Source of the DNA: Cyclobacteriaceae bacterium
GTDB taxonomy: Bacteria; Bacteroidota; Bacteroidia; Cytophagales; Cyclobacteriaceae
NCBI GenBank assembly: GCA_025455225.1
Contig: JALOMY010000003.1
Coordinates: forward strand, 1-32,576
DNA: 32,576 bases
Reading direction: 5' to 3'
In this document: positions 17,018 to 25,952 of the stretch, one piece after another
Layout: the number at the start of each line of letters is the position of its first letter
Numbering within the stretch: position 1 is the first letter of the stretch
Position numbers and translations under genes: made by a program
The notes under the pieces: generated by a model
What the model was told of the DNA's origin: nothing
What the model saw: only the letters and a program-made list of their open reading frames with translations
Database searches by the model: none

Positions 17018-20000
17018 TTAAGTTTTTATTATGGGGAATTCCATCCAGAACGTGGACCCCTCCCCTAATTTAGATTCAAAATTGATTGCCCCACCCATCT
17101 GTTCGATTCCTTGCTTTGCAATTGCAAGTCCAAGGCCTGAACCGGTTTGTTTAGTACTGAAATGAGGTAGAAATATTTTATCTTTTAACGATTCCGGAAT
17201 ACCCGAACCGTTATCAGTGAAGCTAATTGTAACCCGATTATCACTAACCTTTACTGAAATTTTCACCTTAATGGAAGAATCAGATCGCGCAGACTGAATT
17301 GCATTTAAAACTAAATTAGAAAATATCCGGCCCAGAAGTTTTTGATCAGCCAGAATTTCGATCCTTTCACGGGGTACGTCCAAAACAATATCTGCAGACT
17401 GTTCATGCAGGGATTTACAAGAAACAAGTAATGAAATCAATTCAATTCGTTCCAGCACCGGCTCCGGCATTTTTGCAAACGTACTGAATGAAGAGGCGAC
17501 ACCATCTAATATTTCTACTTGTGACAAGACTGTTGCAATGGCTGTACGTAGTTTTTCCATCTTTCTTGGATCCTGATCATTTAGACGCTCCAGCTGCTGG
17601 AAGGTTAGCTTAATAGGGGTTAGAGGATTTTTTATTTCATGTGCAACCTGTTGTGCAATTTCGCGCCAGGCCCGTTCCCGCTGGACACGTTCCAACTCCC
17701 TTTTATTGTTGCTCAGGGTTGACAACATATGGTTATATTCTTTCACCATGATACCGATTTCATCATCTGACTTCCATTCGAGAGGCTGGTTGGATTGAAT
17801 TAATGATATGCGTCCTAACTTCTGTGTTATCATTCGTAAGGGAAACGTCAGCCAGGTAGAAACCCAGTAGGAAATGATAAGTAAAACGATGAAAATAATA
17901 GTAAATACCGATATTATATTAGCCAGAACCTGAATCTGCATTTTCTCGAGCAAGTAAGCCGACTGATAAAAAGGAACAGCTGCTATCCCTAAAAGTGTAC
18001 CATCTTTAGGAGAAATAACAGCCGAGTAGGCAACATTATAAACCAGATTACCTACTTGCTCCCTGGTTACAAATGAACGTTCACTTTGAAGAATCCGGTT
18101 CAATGCATGGGGGTTGATAAAAGGAGAAAGCAATTGATTCTCAAAAATCATGGGTTGACTCGAAAATTGAAGCCGTCCATTTATAGTAAAGTAATTAGCA
18201 TCCAGGTTAGAGATGCTTGCCAGTTGGGAGAAGTTTTGTTCTGCGAGAGCCGGATCTGAATCCAAAGATTCGCTTACCTGTAAGCTAAGTTCACGCGAAA
18301 AATGCTGGGATTTAGTCAGATATTCAGTATTTAACTGATCCTGGTTGGTCTTTGCTGTCAACCCTAACGTCATCAAGCTAACGATGATCAATGGAACAAA
18401 AAATGACAAATTCAAAACCAACTGGATACGTGCAGCAAGAAGTAATCGTTCATTGCGCAGGAAATCAACAAGGCCAATGATCAACAGAAAAAACAATACA
18501 GCAGCCAGGCCTATGATTATAAAAAAAGAATAATCAGCAATCTGTAATAACATTGAAGGTAAAGGTGCGGAAACCAGAACAATTCTTCCTGACGTATCCT
18601 TGGATCCTATGTGTCTATAACCGTTTTGATACAATCCGGTTGAAAACAGCTTTGGATTCTCTAACTGGTTCATATTAAAATAATTATAATTCAGTTCACC
18701 CGACTGGAACTGAATTGAACCATCTGAAATTACTGCATAGCTGTATTCTTTCGAACGATATGATTTCTGAAAGCGGTTATCAACAAGCAGTTCCGGGTAA
18801 ACCGTTTCCGGGATAAGACTTTTCAGCGACAAACTTAAACCAACATATCCTGCCAGAATATCGCTGCGGTGGATTGGAATCAACACTACGTATTTACTGG
18901 AAGTCTCATTTCTTTCGCGGTTGATAAAGTAAACACGCTGTTGAATCGCTTCCGTAGTATCAACCCCTGATTGAAACATCCATTGCCTTAAGGGATATGG
19001 ATTCAAATCATCCATTGCATTTCCCTCAGCATTGAATAACATGATTGTGACATTATACTTATTGAAATACCCCGGTATAAATACCTGGCGAATCTTCTGA
19101 GTAACGGCTTCTTTATTTAGAAAAGGTCCGTACATACGGGTCTGAATAAATAAATCTCTTGAAATTCGATTTATGGTTTCATTAAGCAAAAACTCTCCAA
19201 AATCATCGCGCTCAATTAAATAAATCGTTGCAAACCGAGCCTGGTCCCGTTCCATTCTTATGTTATTGAATTTCCAGGTCGCGAAATAGGTGTTTATCGA
19301 AAAGACAAGTATGGCGAGGAAAAAATAAAGAAACGTGCGGTACTGAAACTTTTGCAGCGTTCGAACGAGATTAAATATCCACACCAACACGATATACAAT
19401 AGCCCGCATAATAATGACGAGAGAAAGTATTGACCGCTGAGTTCATTAATTCCTATAAAAATTAAACTACCCGCGAGAATAAATAGTATAATCTTATTTA
19501 TGGTCTTATTCCTAAGCAACAGCCGCAGAAACAGATGACTGAATAAAAATCCAGAGATACATGAAATCAGAATTGAAATAAACGCGGCAATCCGAACTAC
19601 ATTAAAGGATACAGATTCCGAAACATTTAAGGTTATTGTTGAGTTGTTGTACAAGGTCTGTATTACAACAAATGGAAAGAGAATACCAAACAATAATGCG
19701 CAAACTGAAAATACTGAAATTATACTATTCCACTTTTTATCAGATAATAACCTACGAAGGCCTTTAAACCGGAAATAATTAAAGGCCAGGTAAATGCAAA
19801 GAATCAGAACCATGGTCAAGTTCAGTATCATTTCACTCATAGATGAATTAAACTCAGATGATGCAAAATTCTTGGCATCAAACAATTCCGAGTTTAAAAA
19901 CCGGGAAGGTATCCGGGTTAAAACCATCAGATACCGGATTGAAACTATACCGGTAAATAAAATTAAAAAGCTTATTGCTGGATTGATTCTTCTCCATTGT

Positions 20001-20662
20001 GTAACCAATGGAATGAACAGAACTACCAGTAGAATTAAGGTTATCGTAAAAGACAATAAGGCCAGTATTCCATCAAAGGTTATAGCTGGCTCTGCTGAAA
20101 TTGGCATAATACGAAACAGGGTTTCACCTTTTATTGCTATCGGATATCCCTCCACTGCAGTGCGATCCAATATAACAACCTGGTAATTACCAGCTATAGA
20201 TTGATTCAATGAAGGCTCCAGATACTCGTTTTGAATTTTATACTGAATATGAAGCGGGATAATAGCAATTAATGAATTAGTGGTATTGATCACCCATTTT
20301 CGAAGGAGGAAATCACCAATTCCGGTCTTAATGTGCTTCGCGTGATAGTCGCCCATCATAAAGCGTACACCGGGTAAATAACGATTGCTAGACCAATACG
20401 AAATCTGCTGATCTGTAAGTACGCAGAAAGTTATAGCATTTAAATTCTCAAGACTGACGAATTCGATCTTTCCGGACGGAATGGAATAGGTATTTACATA
20501 TTGGTCTAATTTATTTAGCTCACGATCTAAATTTTCGGTAATAGAAGCTGCCATTTCCTGTCCGGGTGTAGGCAGAGAAGCCCGATAGGAAAAATAAATG
20601 CCGCTGCATACAAACGCCAGTACAATCAGGTATAGCCAGGTAATTGTCTTCTTTATTGTCAT
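17018..20662 (-). CDS. Large NtrY-like sensor histidine kinase
   Basis: Many TM segments, a HAMP-like region, H-box AQQVAHEIKNPLTPIKLTFQQLERL, N-box NLVLNAIQSA, G-boxes DNGSGIP and GSGLGLAIAKQGIEQMGG. ATG at 20662 preferred. Confidence 0.9.
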   Translation of the reverse strand: MTIKKTITWLYLIVLAFVCSGIYFSYRASLPTPGQEMAASITENLDRELNKLDQYVNTYSIPSGKIEFVSLENLNAITFCVLTDQQISYWSSNRYLPGVRFMMGDYHAKHIKTGIGDFLLRKWVINTTNSLIAIIPLHIQYKIQNEYLEPSLNQSIAGNYQVVILDRTAVEGYPIAIKGETLFRIMPISAEPAITFDGILALLSFTITLILLVVLFIPLVTQWRRINPAISFLILFTGIVSIRYLMVLTRIPSRFLNSELFDAKNFASSEFNSSMSEMILNLTMVLILCIYLAFNYFRFKGLRRLLSDKKWNSIISVFSVCALLFGILFPFVVIQTLYNNSTITLNVSESVSFNVVRIAAFISILISCISGFLFSHLFLRLLLRNKTINKIILFILAGSLIFIGINELSGQYFLSSLLCGLLYIVLVWIFNLVRTLQKFQYRTFLYFFLAILVFSINTYFATWKFNNIRMERDQARFATIYLIERDDFGEFLLNETINRISRDLFIQTRMYGPFLNKEAVTQKIRQVFIPGYFNKYNVTIMLFNAEGNAMDDLNPYPLRQWMFQSGVDTTEAIQQRVYFINRERNETSSKYVVLIPIHRSDILAGYVGLSLSLKSLIPETVYPELLVDNRFQKSYRSKEYSYAVISDGSIQFQSGELNYNYFNMNQLENPKLFSTGLYQNGYRHIGSKDTSGRIVLVSAPLPSMLLQIADYSFFIIIGLAAVLFFLLIIGLVDFLRNERLLLAARIQLVLNLSFFVPLIIVSLMTLGLTAKTNQDQLNTEYLTKSQHFSRELSLQVSESLDSDPALAEQNFSQLASISNLDANYFTINGRLQFSSQPMIFENQLLSPFINPHALNRILQSERSFVTREQVGNLVYNVAYSAVISPKDGTLLGIAAVPFYQSAYLLEKMQIQVLANIISVFTIIFIVLLIISYWVSTWLTFPLRMITQKLGRISLIQSNQPLEWKSDDEIGIMVKEYNHMLSTLSNNKRELERVQRERAWREIAQQVAHEIKNPLTPIKLTFQQLERLNDQDPRKMEKLRTAIATVLSQVEILDGVASSFSTFAKMPEPVLERIELISLLVSCKSLHEQSADIVLDVPRERIEILADQKLLGRIFSNLVLNAIQSARSDSSIKVKISVKVSDNRVTISFTDNGSGIPESLKDKIFLPHFSTKQTGSGLGLAIAKQGIEQMGGAINFESKLGEGSTFWMEFPIIKT

Positions 20663-20812
20663 ATCCGAATTCAATAAAGTTAACAATTCCAACTATTGAA
20701 GCATATACTAAAGTACCTGTATCGATCAGGATAAAAGAAATCTGTTCACTGTCAATTAAAAACCGGCAGCCTGGTATTAAAGAATAAGAAATACAGATTA
20801 TAGTAATGTCAG

Positions 20813-21076
20813 CTATCCAACCACCGCTTTTTGCTTTGAATTAGCCGAGGCATTTGCTCTGCTGTTTCGGTACCAAACGTAACCAAGCACCAGAATGGCG
20901 AGGTAAGGAAGACTTAAAAGATAAAGAATTCCAGTATTCAAACCGGCAGCAATACCAATATCCCCACTGCTGATATTGTTTTCAAGCTGAGTACGGCACA
21001 TGGCACATTGTGCCAATAATCCCGGACCTGAAAGAAACATTAGGAGAAATAACTGTAGACTGATAAACTTTTTCAT
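20813..21076 (-). CDS. Small exported/membrane protein with CAMC motif
   Basis: 87 aa: signal-like N-terminus, AQCAMCRTQLENN and one TM segment. Confidence 0.6.
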   Translation of the reverse strand: MKKFISLQLFLLMFLSGPGLLAQCAMCRTQLENNISSGDIGIAAGLNTGILYLLSLPYLAILVLGYVWYRNSRANASANSKQKAVVG

Positions 21077-21081
21077 ACCGG

Positions 21082-21597
21082 CTATTGATAATACGGACTG
21101 ATCATCAAATATACAATTACTCCGGTGATGGCCACATACAACCAGATCGGAAAAGTATACCTGGCCAATGCTTTATGCCGTTCATAATTACCGGAAAGAG
21201 CCCTTCCAAACGTAAACAACACAAATGGAATTACAACTACTGAAAGAATAATGTGGGTAACAAGTATAAAGAAATAAACATACCGGATTACTCCCTCCCC
21301 ACCAAAAGGAGTTGAATCGCTTGTCATATGATACATGACGTACATTACCAGAAAAGCTGCAGACAGCCCTATACAAATTTTCATAAGCAATTCATGCCGC
21401 TTACGATTACCTGATTTGATTGAAATAAAAGCCATTACCAGTAATAGTGCTGTAAGGGCATTAATTGAAGCGTAAATTGGCGGAAGAAACGAAAAGTCGT
21501 AACCTTCTATTTTTACACGAAAAAGCACCGCTACAACTATCGGAACAATTACCGATATTATTATTATCAGTCGGTGGTAAGGATCCCGGGTGCTCAC
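21082..21597 (-). CDS. DUF420 / CtaM-like membrane protein
   Basis: Polytopic, with LPPIYASINALTALLLVMAFISIKSGNRKRHELLMK...HITRHIILSVV-type pattern (FFILVTHIILSVVVIPFVLFTF). GTG start. Sits in a cox assembly context. Confidence 0.75.
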   Translation of the reverse strand: MSTRDPYHRLIIIISVIVPIVVAVLFRVKIEGYDFSFLPPIYASINALTALLLVMAFISIKSGNRKRHELLMKICIGLSAAFLVMYVMYHMTSDSTPFGGEGVIRYVYFFILVTHIILSVVVIPFVLFTFGRALSGNYERHKALARYTFPIWLYVAITGVIVYLMISPYYQ

Positions 21598-21598
21598 A

Positions 21599-22147
21599 CT
21601 AATATTGTTTAAGAATAATATTGATCTCCATCAAAAGCCGGTCAAATTCCTCACGATTACTCAGTTGATAATATCCACGTATTCGACCTCCGTGATCAAC
21701 AAGTATCAGATCATTTGGTTCACTCACGAATAAAAAACAATTTTTATAATTAGTAAGAACAGCTTCAGCAATTACAATCGATTCAAGTTTCACACTTTTA
21801 TCTAATGATTCCAATGTTCCGTCCTGAATAACAATAACCTGGAGCAGGTTAGGTTTATAATTTGGTAATAATCGATCAGAATACAGAGGCTTACTGATTT
21901 CCGGATCTAAACTGTATAAAGTTAAACTGTCAGATGAATTCCAGGCTAAACGAGAAAGAATTGAGTCAGGAATGACATAAGGCAATGTCAATTGATAACC
22001 GCAATCTGAAGGGAGATCTGAAGGGAACTCGTCAATAAAAAGTGGCCTGACTTCAAATTCATTTTTGCCAAAGAATTTAAGAAAAAGGAAAATACCAACC
22101 GGCAGAGCGAGTGCCAGTACCAGAACGAGTGATTTAACTTTATTCAT
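21599..22147 (-). CDS. SCO-like cytochrome oxidase assembly protein without the CxxxC motif (putative)
   Basis: N-terminal TM then FLKFFGKNEFEVRPLF, and C-terminal LILVDHGGRIRGYYQLSN similar to the SCO-family LVDkeGrIRGyY block. Located between DUF420 and cox IV. Confidence 0.55.
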   Translation of the reverse strand: MNKVKSLVLVLALALPVGIFLFLKFFGKNEFEVRPLFIDEFPSDLPSDCGYQLTLPYVIPDSILSRLAWNSSDSLTLYSLDPEISKPLYSDRLLPNYKPNLLQVIVIQDGTLESLDKSVKLESIVIAEAVLTNYKNCFLFVSEPNDLILVDHGGRIRGYYQLSNREEFDRLLMEINIILKQY

Positions 22148-22157
22148 CAATACCTAA

Positions 22158-22191
22158 CAAAAAAGAAAGGCTTAAGTTCACCTTAAGCCTT
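22158..22191 (-). terminator. Intrinsic-terminator-like hairpin downstream of cox subunit IV
   Basis: On the minus strand: AAGGCTTAAG-GTGAA-CTTAAGCCTT followed by TCTTTTTTG. The 10-bp stem is perfect and the loop is 5 nt. Confidence 0.85.
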
Positions 22192-22212
22192 CTATTTGAT
22201 ACATCATTAGTA

Positions 22213-22548
22213 TTACGGACGTGCTAATTCAATTTGAATACCTTCATAAACAAAAGCCACCAGCATCCAAACCACAAATATCATCGGGATAAGGATTGAC
22301 CATAGCAAAACTTTGGCTTCATAGCGCAAGTGCATAAATTCTCCGACAATATAAGCTGCCTTAACAATCGTCATTAAAATAAAAGTCCATATTCGAAGGT
22401 CTTTCATTTCATGAGGTACACCAAACGCAACACCAAATTCAAAAAGCGTGATTAAGCCCAGGATTCCAGCCACCTTCCACAAGTGACGGATTTTTGCCGT
22501 ATCAGGAGGGAGAACATTTACCTGGGGTGCATCTTCAGAATGAGCCAT
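22213..22548 (-). CDS. Cytochrome c oxidase subunit IV family protein
   Basis: Three TM small protein: IWTFILMTIVKAAYIVGEFMHLRYEAKVLLWSILIPMIFVVWMLVAFVYEG. Confidence 0.85.
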   Translation of the reverse strand: MAHSEDAPQVNVLPPDTAKIRHLWKVAGILGLITLFEFGVAFGVPHEMKDLRIWTFILMTIVKAAYIVGEFMHLRYEAKVLLWSILIPMIFVVWMLVAFVYEGIQIELARP

Positions 22549-22571
22549 AGTTATGAGTTATCAGTTAAGGT

Positions 22572-23324
22572 TTATACAAGATAAAAAAACGTAAATACAA
22601 ATACCCATACAAGATCTACGAAGTGCCAGTACAAACCAACCTTCTCCACCATCTCATAATGGCCTCTGCGATCATAAACTCCGGTAACGGTATTATAATA
22701 GATCAGAAAATTCAGCATTACACCACTGAACACATGAAATCCATGGAATCCTGTTATGAAAAAGAAAAACGCTGCAAAATCTGGCGGTCCGTATTGGTTC
22801 ATGCTGAGATTAGCCCCGAAAAACTCTGTTCCCTTAACAACTGCATCTCCTTCTGTTGTGCCATGAATGAAGTGTGTCCATTCCCATGCCTGGCAGCTTA
22901 AGAAAGTTAATCCACCCACAATCGTCCAAAGCATCCACTTCTCAACGGAATGGCGATCCATGCGATGGCCAGCTTCCACTGCCAGTACCATGGTTACCGA
23001 ACTCATAATGAGAATGAAGGTCATTAACCCAACAAATACCAGGGGAGCATTAACGCCATGGAAAAAGGGGATCGCATCAAATACCTTTTCAGGGATAGGC
23101 CAATAAGCCTGTGAAAATTTAAAGGCCTCCACTGCTCCTTCATAGGCCTTATGAGATGACCTCACCAGGCCGTATGTAATTAGTAATGCTGAAAACGTAA
23201 AGGCATCGGAAAGGAGGAAGAACCACATCATGAGTTTGCCATAACTGGCATTCATCGGGGAAACTCCGCCATCCCAAACCGACTTGCCGGGTGCAGGAAC
23301 AGTTGCGGTAGAAGTACTTGCCAT
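22572..23324 (-). CDS. Cytochrome c oxidase subunit III
   Basis: FFFFITGFHGFHVFSGVMLNFLIYY...VEKVGLYWHFVDLVWVFVFTFFYLV. Confidence 0.93.
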   Translation of the reverse strand: MASTSTATVPAPGKSVWDGGVSPMNASYGKLMMWFFLLSDAFTFSALLITYGLVRSSHKAYEGAVEAFKFSQAYWPIPEKVFDAIPFFHGVNAPLVFVGLMTFILIMSSVTMVLAVEAGHRMDRHSVEKWMLWTIVGGLTFLSCQAWEWTHFIHGTTEGDAVVKGTEFFGANLSMNQYGPPDFAAFFFFITGFHGFHVFSGVMLNFLIYYNTVTGVYDRRGHYEMVEKVGLYWHFVDLVWVFVFTFFYLV

Positions 23325-23346
23325 TGTATTGAGTTACAGTTTTGGT

Positions 23347-23940
23347 TTAAGGATTCAATAATAAGAATACGAACAAATATAGCCAAAGTCCGCCCAAAAA
23401 ATGCCAGTAGGTTGCGCACATTTCAAGCTGATTCATGTTTTTTGAATGGATGCGAAACCGGAATGCGCTGATCAGAACCACCACCAGAAAAATGAGGCCG
23501 CTCACTATATGCAAGCCATGAACTGCGGGCAAAATCCAAAGAAAGGAATGGGATACATTACTGCCGGTAAAATGCTCTTTTAACGAGACCATTTCCACAT
23601 AAGCATAGTATTGCCCAACCAGGAACGATATGCCCAGTATCATTGTGGCTGCAAGCGAAAATTTTAACCATTTAATTTTATCCCTTCTGGCAGCAAAATA
23701 GGCCACAATCATGGTAACGCTGCTCAATAAAACAATGCCGGTATTAATCCAGAACATATCGGGCAAAACAATTTCGGCCCAACCTGCATCGGCTCGTTTA
23801 ACCAGGTAGGCACTGGTCCATGCTCCAAACAACATGATCACACTCATCATAAAAAGCCAAAGAGCAAACTTCTTTGGATTCATGGAGAGGGGCCTTTTGG
23901 CCTCTTCTACTATTCTTAGATCCTTCAATTCCACATTCAT
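23347..23940 (-). CDS. Cytochrome c oxidase subunit III, second paralogue
   Basis: ILPAVHGLHIVSGLIFLVVVLISAFRF...QLEMCATYWHFLGGLWLYLFVFLLLNP. Confidence 0.9.
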   Translation of the reverse strand: MNVELKDLRIVEEAKRPLSMNPKKFALWLFMMSVIMLFGAWTSAYLVKRADAGWAEIVLPDMFWINTGIVLLSSVTMIVAYFAARRDKIKWLKFSLAATMILGISFLVGQYYAYVEMVSLKEHFTGSNVSHSFLWILPAVHGLHIVSGLIFLVVVLISAFRFRIHSKNMNQLEMCATYWHFLGGLWLYLFVFLLLNP

Positions 23941-23952
23941 AACATCCTCATT

Positions 23953-24843
23953 CTATATTTTATCAATCAAATAGGCAATCTGTACAATTGGCAAATAAAA
24001 AAATGATCCGAACATAATTCGTAAAGCGCTGACACGACTTCCTGTTTTCATTAATGAAAAAGTTTGCGCCAGAAAGAGCACTCCGCAAATGGTAGCTACA
24101 ATGGCAGAATCAATCCCGGTAATACCAAATTTAGCAGGCAGCATTCCTAAAGGCAGAAGGAATAAAGTGTAAATCATGATTTGAATTGCGTTATTCAAAT
24201 CCCGTTGTCCACCGAATGGAAGTAATTTAAATCCTGCCTTTTTATAATCCTCATCCGCCAGCCAGGCAATTGCCCAAAAATGAGGAAACTGCCAGATGAA
24301 CTGAATACCAAAAATAATCAGTGCTTCATAAGTAATCTTCCCTGTTGATGCTACCCAACCCAGCAAAGGAGGAAGAGCTCCCGGTATGGCGCCAACAAAA
24401 ACAGCTATAGGTCCCACTCGTTTCAGAGGGGTGTACACAAAGCTGTATAAAATCATGGACAGAACAGACAAACCAACCGTTAACAGGTTGGAACTGTATA
24501 AGAGGATTGAAATGCTTACTGCAAAACAAACGATAGCAAAGACGAGGGCCTCCTGAACCGTAACCCTGCCGGTTGGAATCGGACGGTTCATTGTTCGGGT
24601 CATCAGTTTGTCGTAGTTACGTTCAAGAATTTGATTTATCGTAATGGAGGAACCCGATAATAATAATCCTCCAACAAACAACAATGTCAACGTGCTCCAA
24701 TTCACAGTTGGGGTGGCCAGTGTATACCCAAAAGCACATGAAAAAGCTACCAAAAGCGATAACCGGAATTTCAGAAGCTCCCAGTATGCCTTCGCTTTAG
24801 CTGCAACCCAATCTGTTCCGTGTAAAGTATCTATCGTTGCCAT
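23953..24843 (-). CDS. ctaB: Protoheme IX farnesyltransferase (heme O synthase)
   Basis: INQILERNYDKLMTRTMNRPIPTGRV, YTPLKRVGPIAVFVGAIPGALPPLLGW and WQFPHFWAIAWLADEDYKKAG. Confidence 0.95.
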   Translation of the reverse strand: MATIDTLHGTDWVAAKAKAYWELLKFRLSLLVAFSCAFGYTLATPTVNWSTLTLLFVGGLLLSGSSITINQILERNYDKLMTRTMNRPIPTGRVTVQEALVFAIVCFAVSISILLYSSNLLTVGLSVLSMILYSFVYTPLKRVGPIAVFVGAIPGALPPLLGWVASTGKITYEALIIFGIQFIWQFPHFWAIAWLADEDYKKAGFKLLPFGGQRDLNNAIQIMIYTLFLLPLGMLPAKFGITGIDSAIVATICGVLFLAQTFSLMKTGSRVSALRIMFGSFFYLPIVQIAYLIDKI

Positions 24844-24844
24844 T

Positions 24845-25870
24845 CTATTTTATTAACACACCGGTTTTGCCTGTGTTTAATTTTAACGCTAATAAAAATA
24901 ACGTTCCGAAGGAAATGGAAGCCAATCCCAGATGAACGGGTTGCAAGGCCGGAGGCACAGCCATATAGGCCATTCCTGCACCGCTTAAAACCGTGCACAA
25001 AAGTAACAGGAATACCCCAAGGCCAAAAGATCTCATCCTGTCACTTTGAATCAATTTGTATAGTATACCGGCAAAAATTATCAGTACAATCCATGAAAAA
25101 GAGCGATGGATAATAAAATCAGTACCCAGGGAAGCAATCCAATCGTTACGGTTGGCGATTGTGCGTGCCACCTGATCCAGGCTTTCACGTACCTGGGTGC
25201 CTAATAAAATCTGGAAAAGCAGGGCAACAAGGCCCCCGATTACCCAGGGATTTAATCCGGCAACTTTAAATACCGGATAGGAATCGCGTGATGTCTGATG
25301 TATAATCCACGTTAAAAGGGCAACAATTACCAAAGCCAAAAACATGTGGACGGTTATTGTCCATGGGGTTAGATTGGTTGAAACCACAAATGAACCAATC
25401 CATCCCTGAAAACCAACCATAAGAAAAGTAATCAAGGCCACAACAGTCCACGACCTCTGCGTATTCCAGAAACGAATGGAGGAAACAAATACAGCAAATA
25501 TCAACAGGCCAATAATCACACCTATAAGGCGGTTTATATATTCAATCCATGTTTTAAGGGGATTAAAATCCGCTTCTTCACGGATGGATTCATCTTCTAA
25601 TATTTTCTCAGCTGTGGATGAAAGTCCTATTGCATTCAAATATTTAGCAAAACGGATATTCTTCTCATGGCGGTAATTCGAGTAGATTTCCTTGTAATTT
25701 TCCGGTAATTGATCTGCCGAAGTTGGGGGTACCCATTTGCCAAAGCAAGTTGGCCAATCCGGGCAACCCATGCCGGAACCGGTACTTCTCACAATTCCCC
25801 CAACCAAAATCAATACGTAAACCGCAATTAAGGTGGAAAGGGATAACCTATAAAATCCCCGTACACGCAT
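24845..25870 (-). CDS. ctaA: Heme A synthase, COX15/CtaA family
   Basis: GGIVRSTGSGMGCPDWPTCFGKWVPP, YINRLIGVIIG and HRSFSWIVL. Confidence 0.93.
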   Translation of the reverse strand: MRVRGFYRLSLSTLIAVYVLILVGGIVRSTGSGMGCPDWPTCFGKWVPPTSADQLPENYKEIYSNYRHEKNIRFAKYLNAIGLSSTAEKILEDESIREEADFNPLKTWIEYINRLIGVIIGLLIFAVFVSSIRFWNTQRSWTVVALITFLMVGFQGWIGSFVVSTNLTPWTITVHMFLALVIVALLTWIIHQTSRDSYPVFKVAGLNPWVIGGLVALLFQILLGTQVRESLDQVARTIANRNDWIASLGTDFIIHRSFSWIVLIIFAGILYKLIQSDRMRSFGLGVFLLLLCTVLSGAGMAYMAVPPALQPVHLGLASISFGTLFLLALKLNTGKTGVLIK

Positions 25871-25888
25871 ACGACATAATCAACGAAA

Positions 25889-25938
25889 AAAGATTCAAGC
25901 TCACCAACCCGGATAACTGATTAGTGGTCTTGAATCTT
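25889..25938 (-). terminator. Hairpin followed by U-tract in the ctaD-ctaA intergenic region
   Basis: On the minus strand: AAGATTCAAG ... CTTGAATCTT then TTTT. The 10-bp perfect outer stem (25890-25899 with 25929-25938) encloses a possible ACCA/TGGT inner pairing. Confidence 0.6.
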
Positions 25939-25952
25939 CTTACCTTTTACTA

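Noticed and set aside
19794-20186. 130-aa plus-strand ORF antisense to the histidine kinase
   Set aside because: Composition looks like a complement of a TM-coding region; no recognisable motif.
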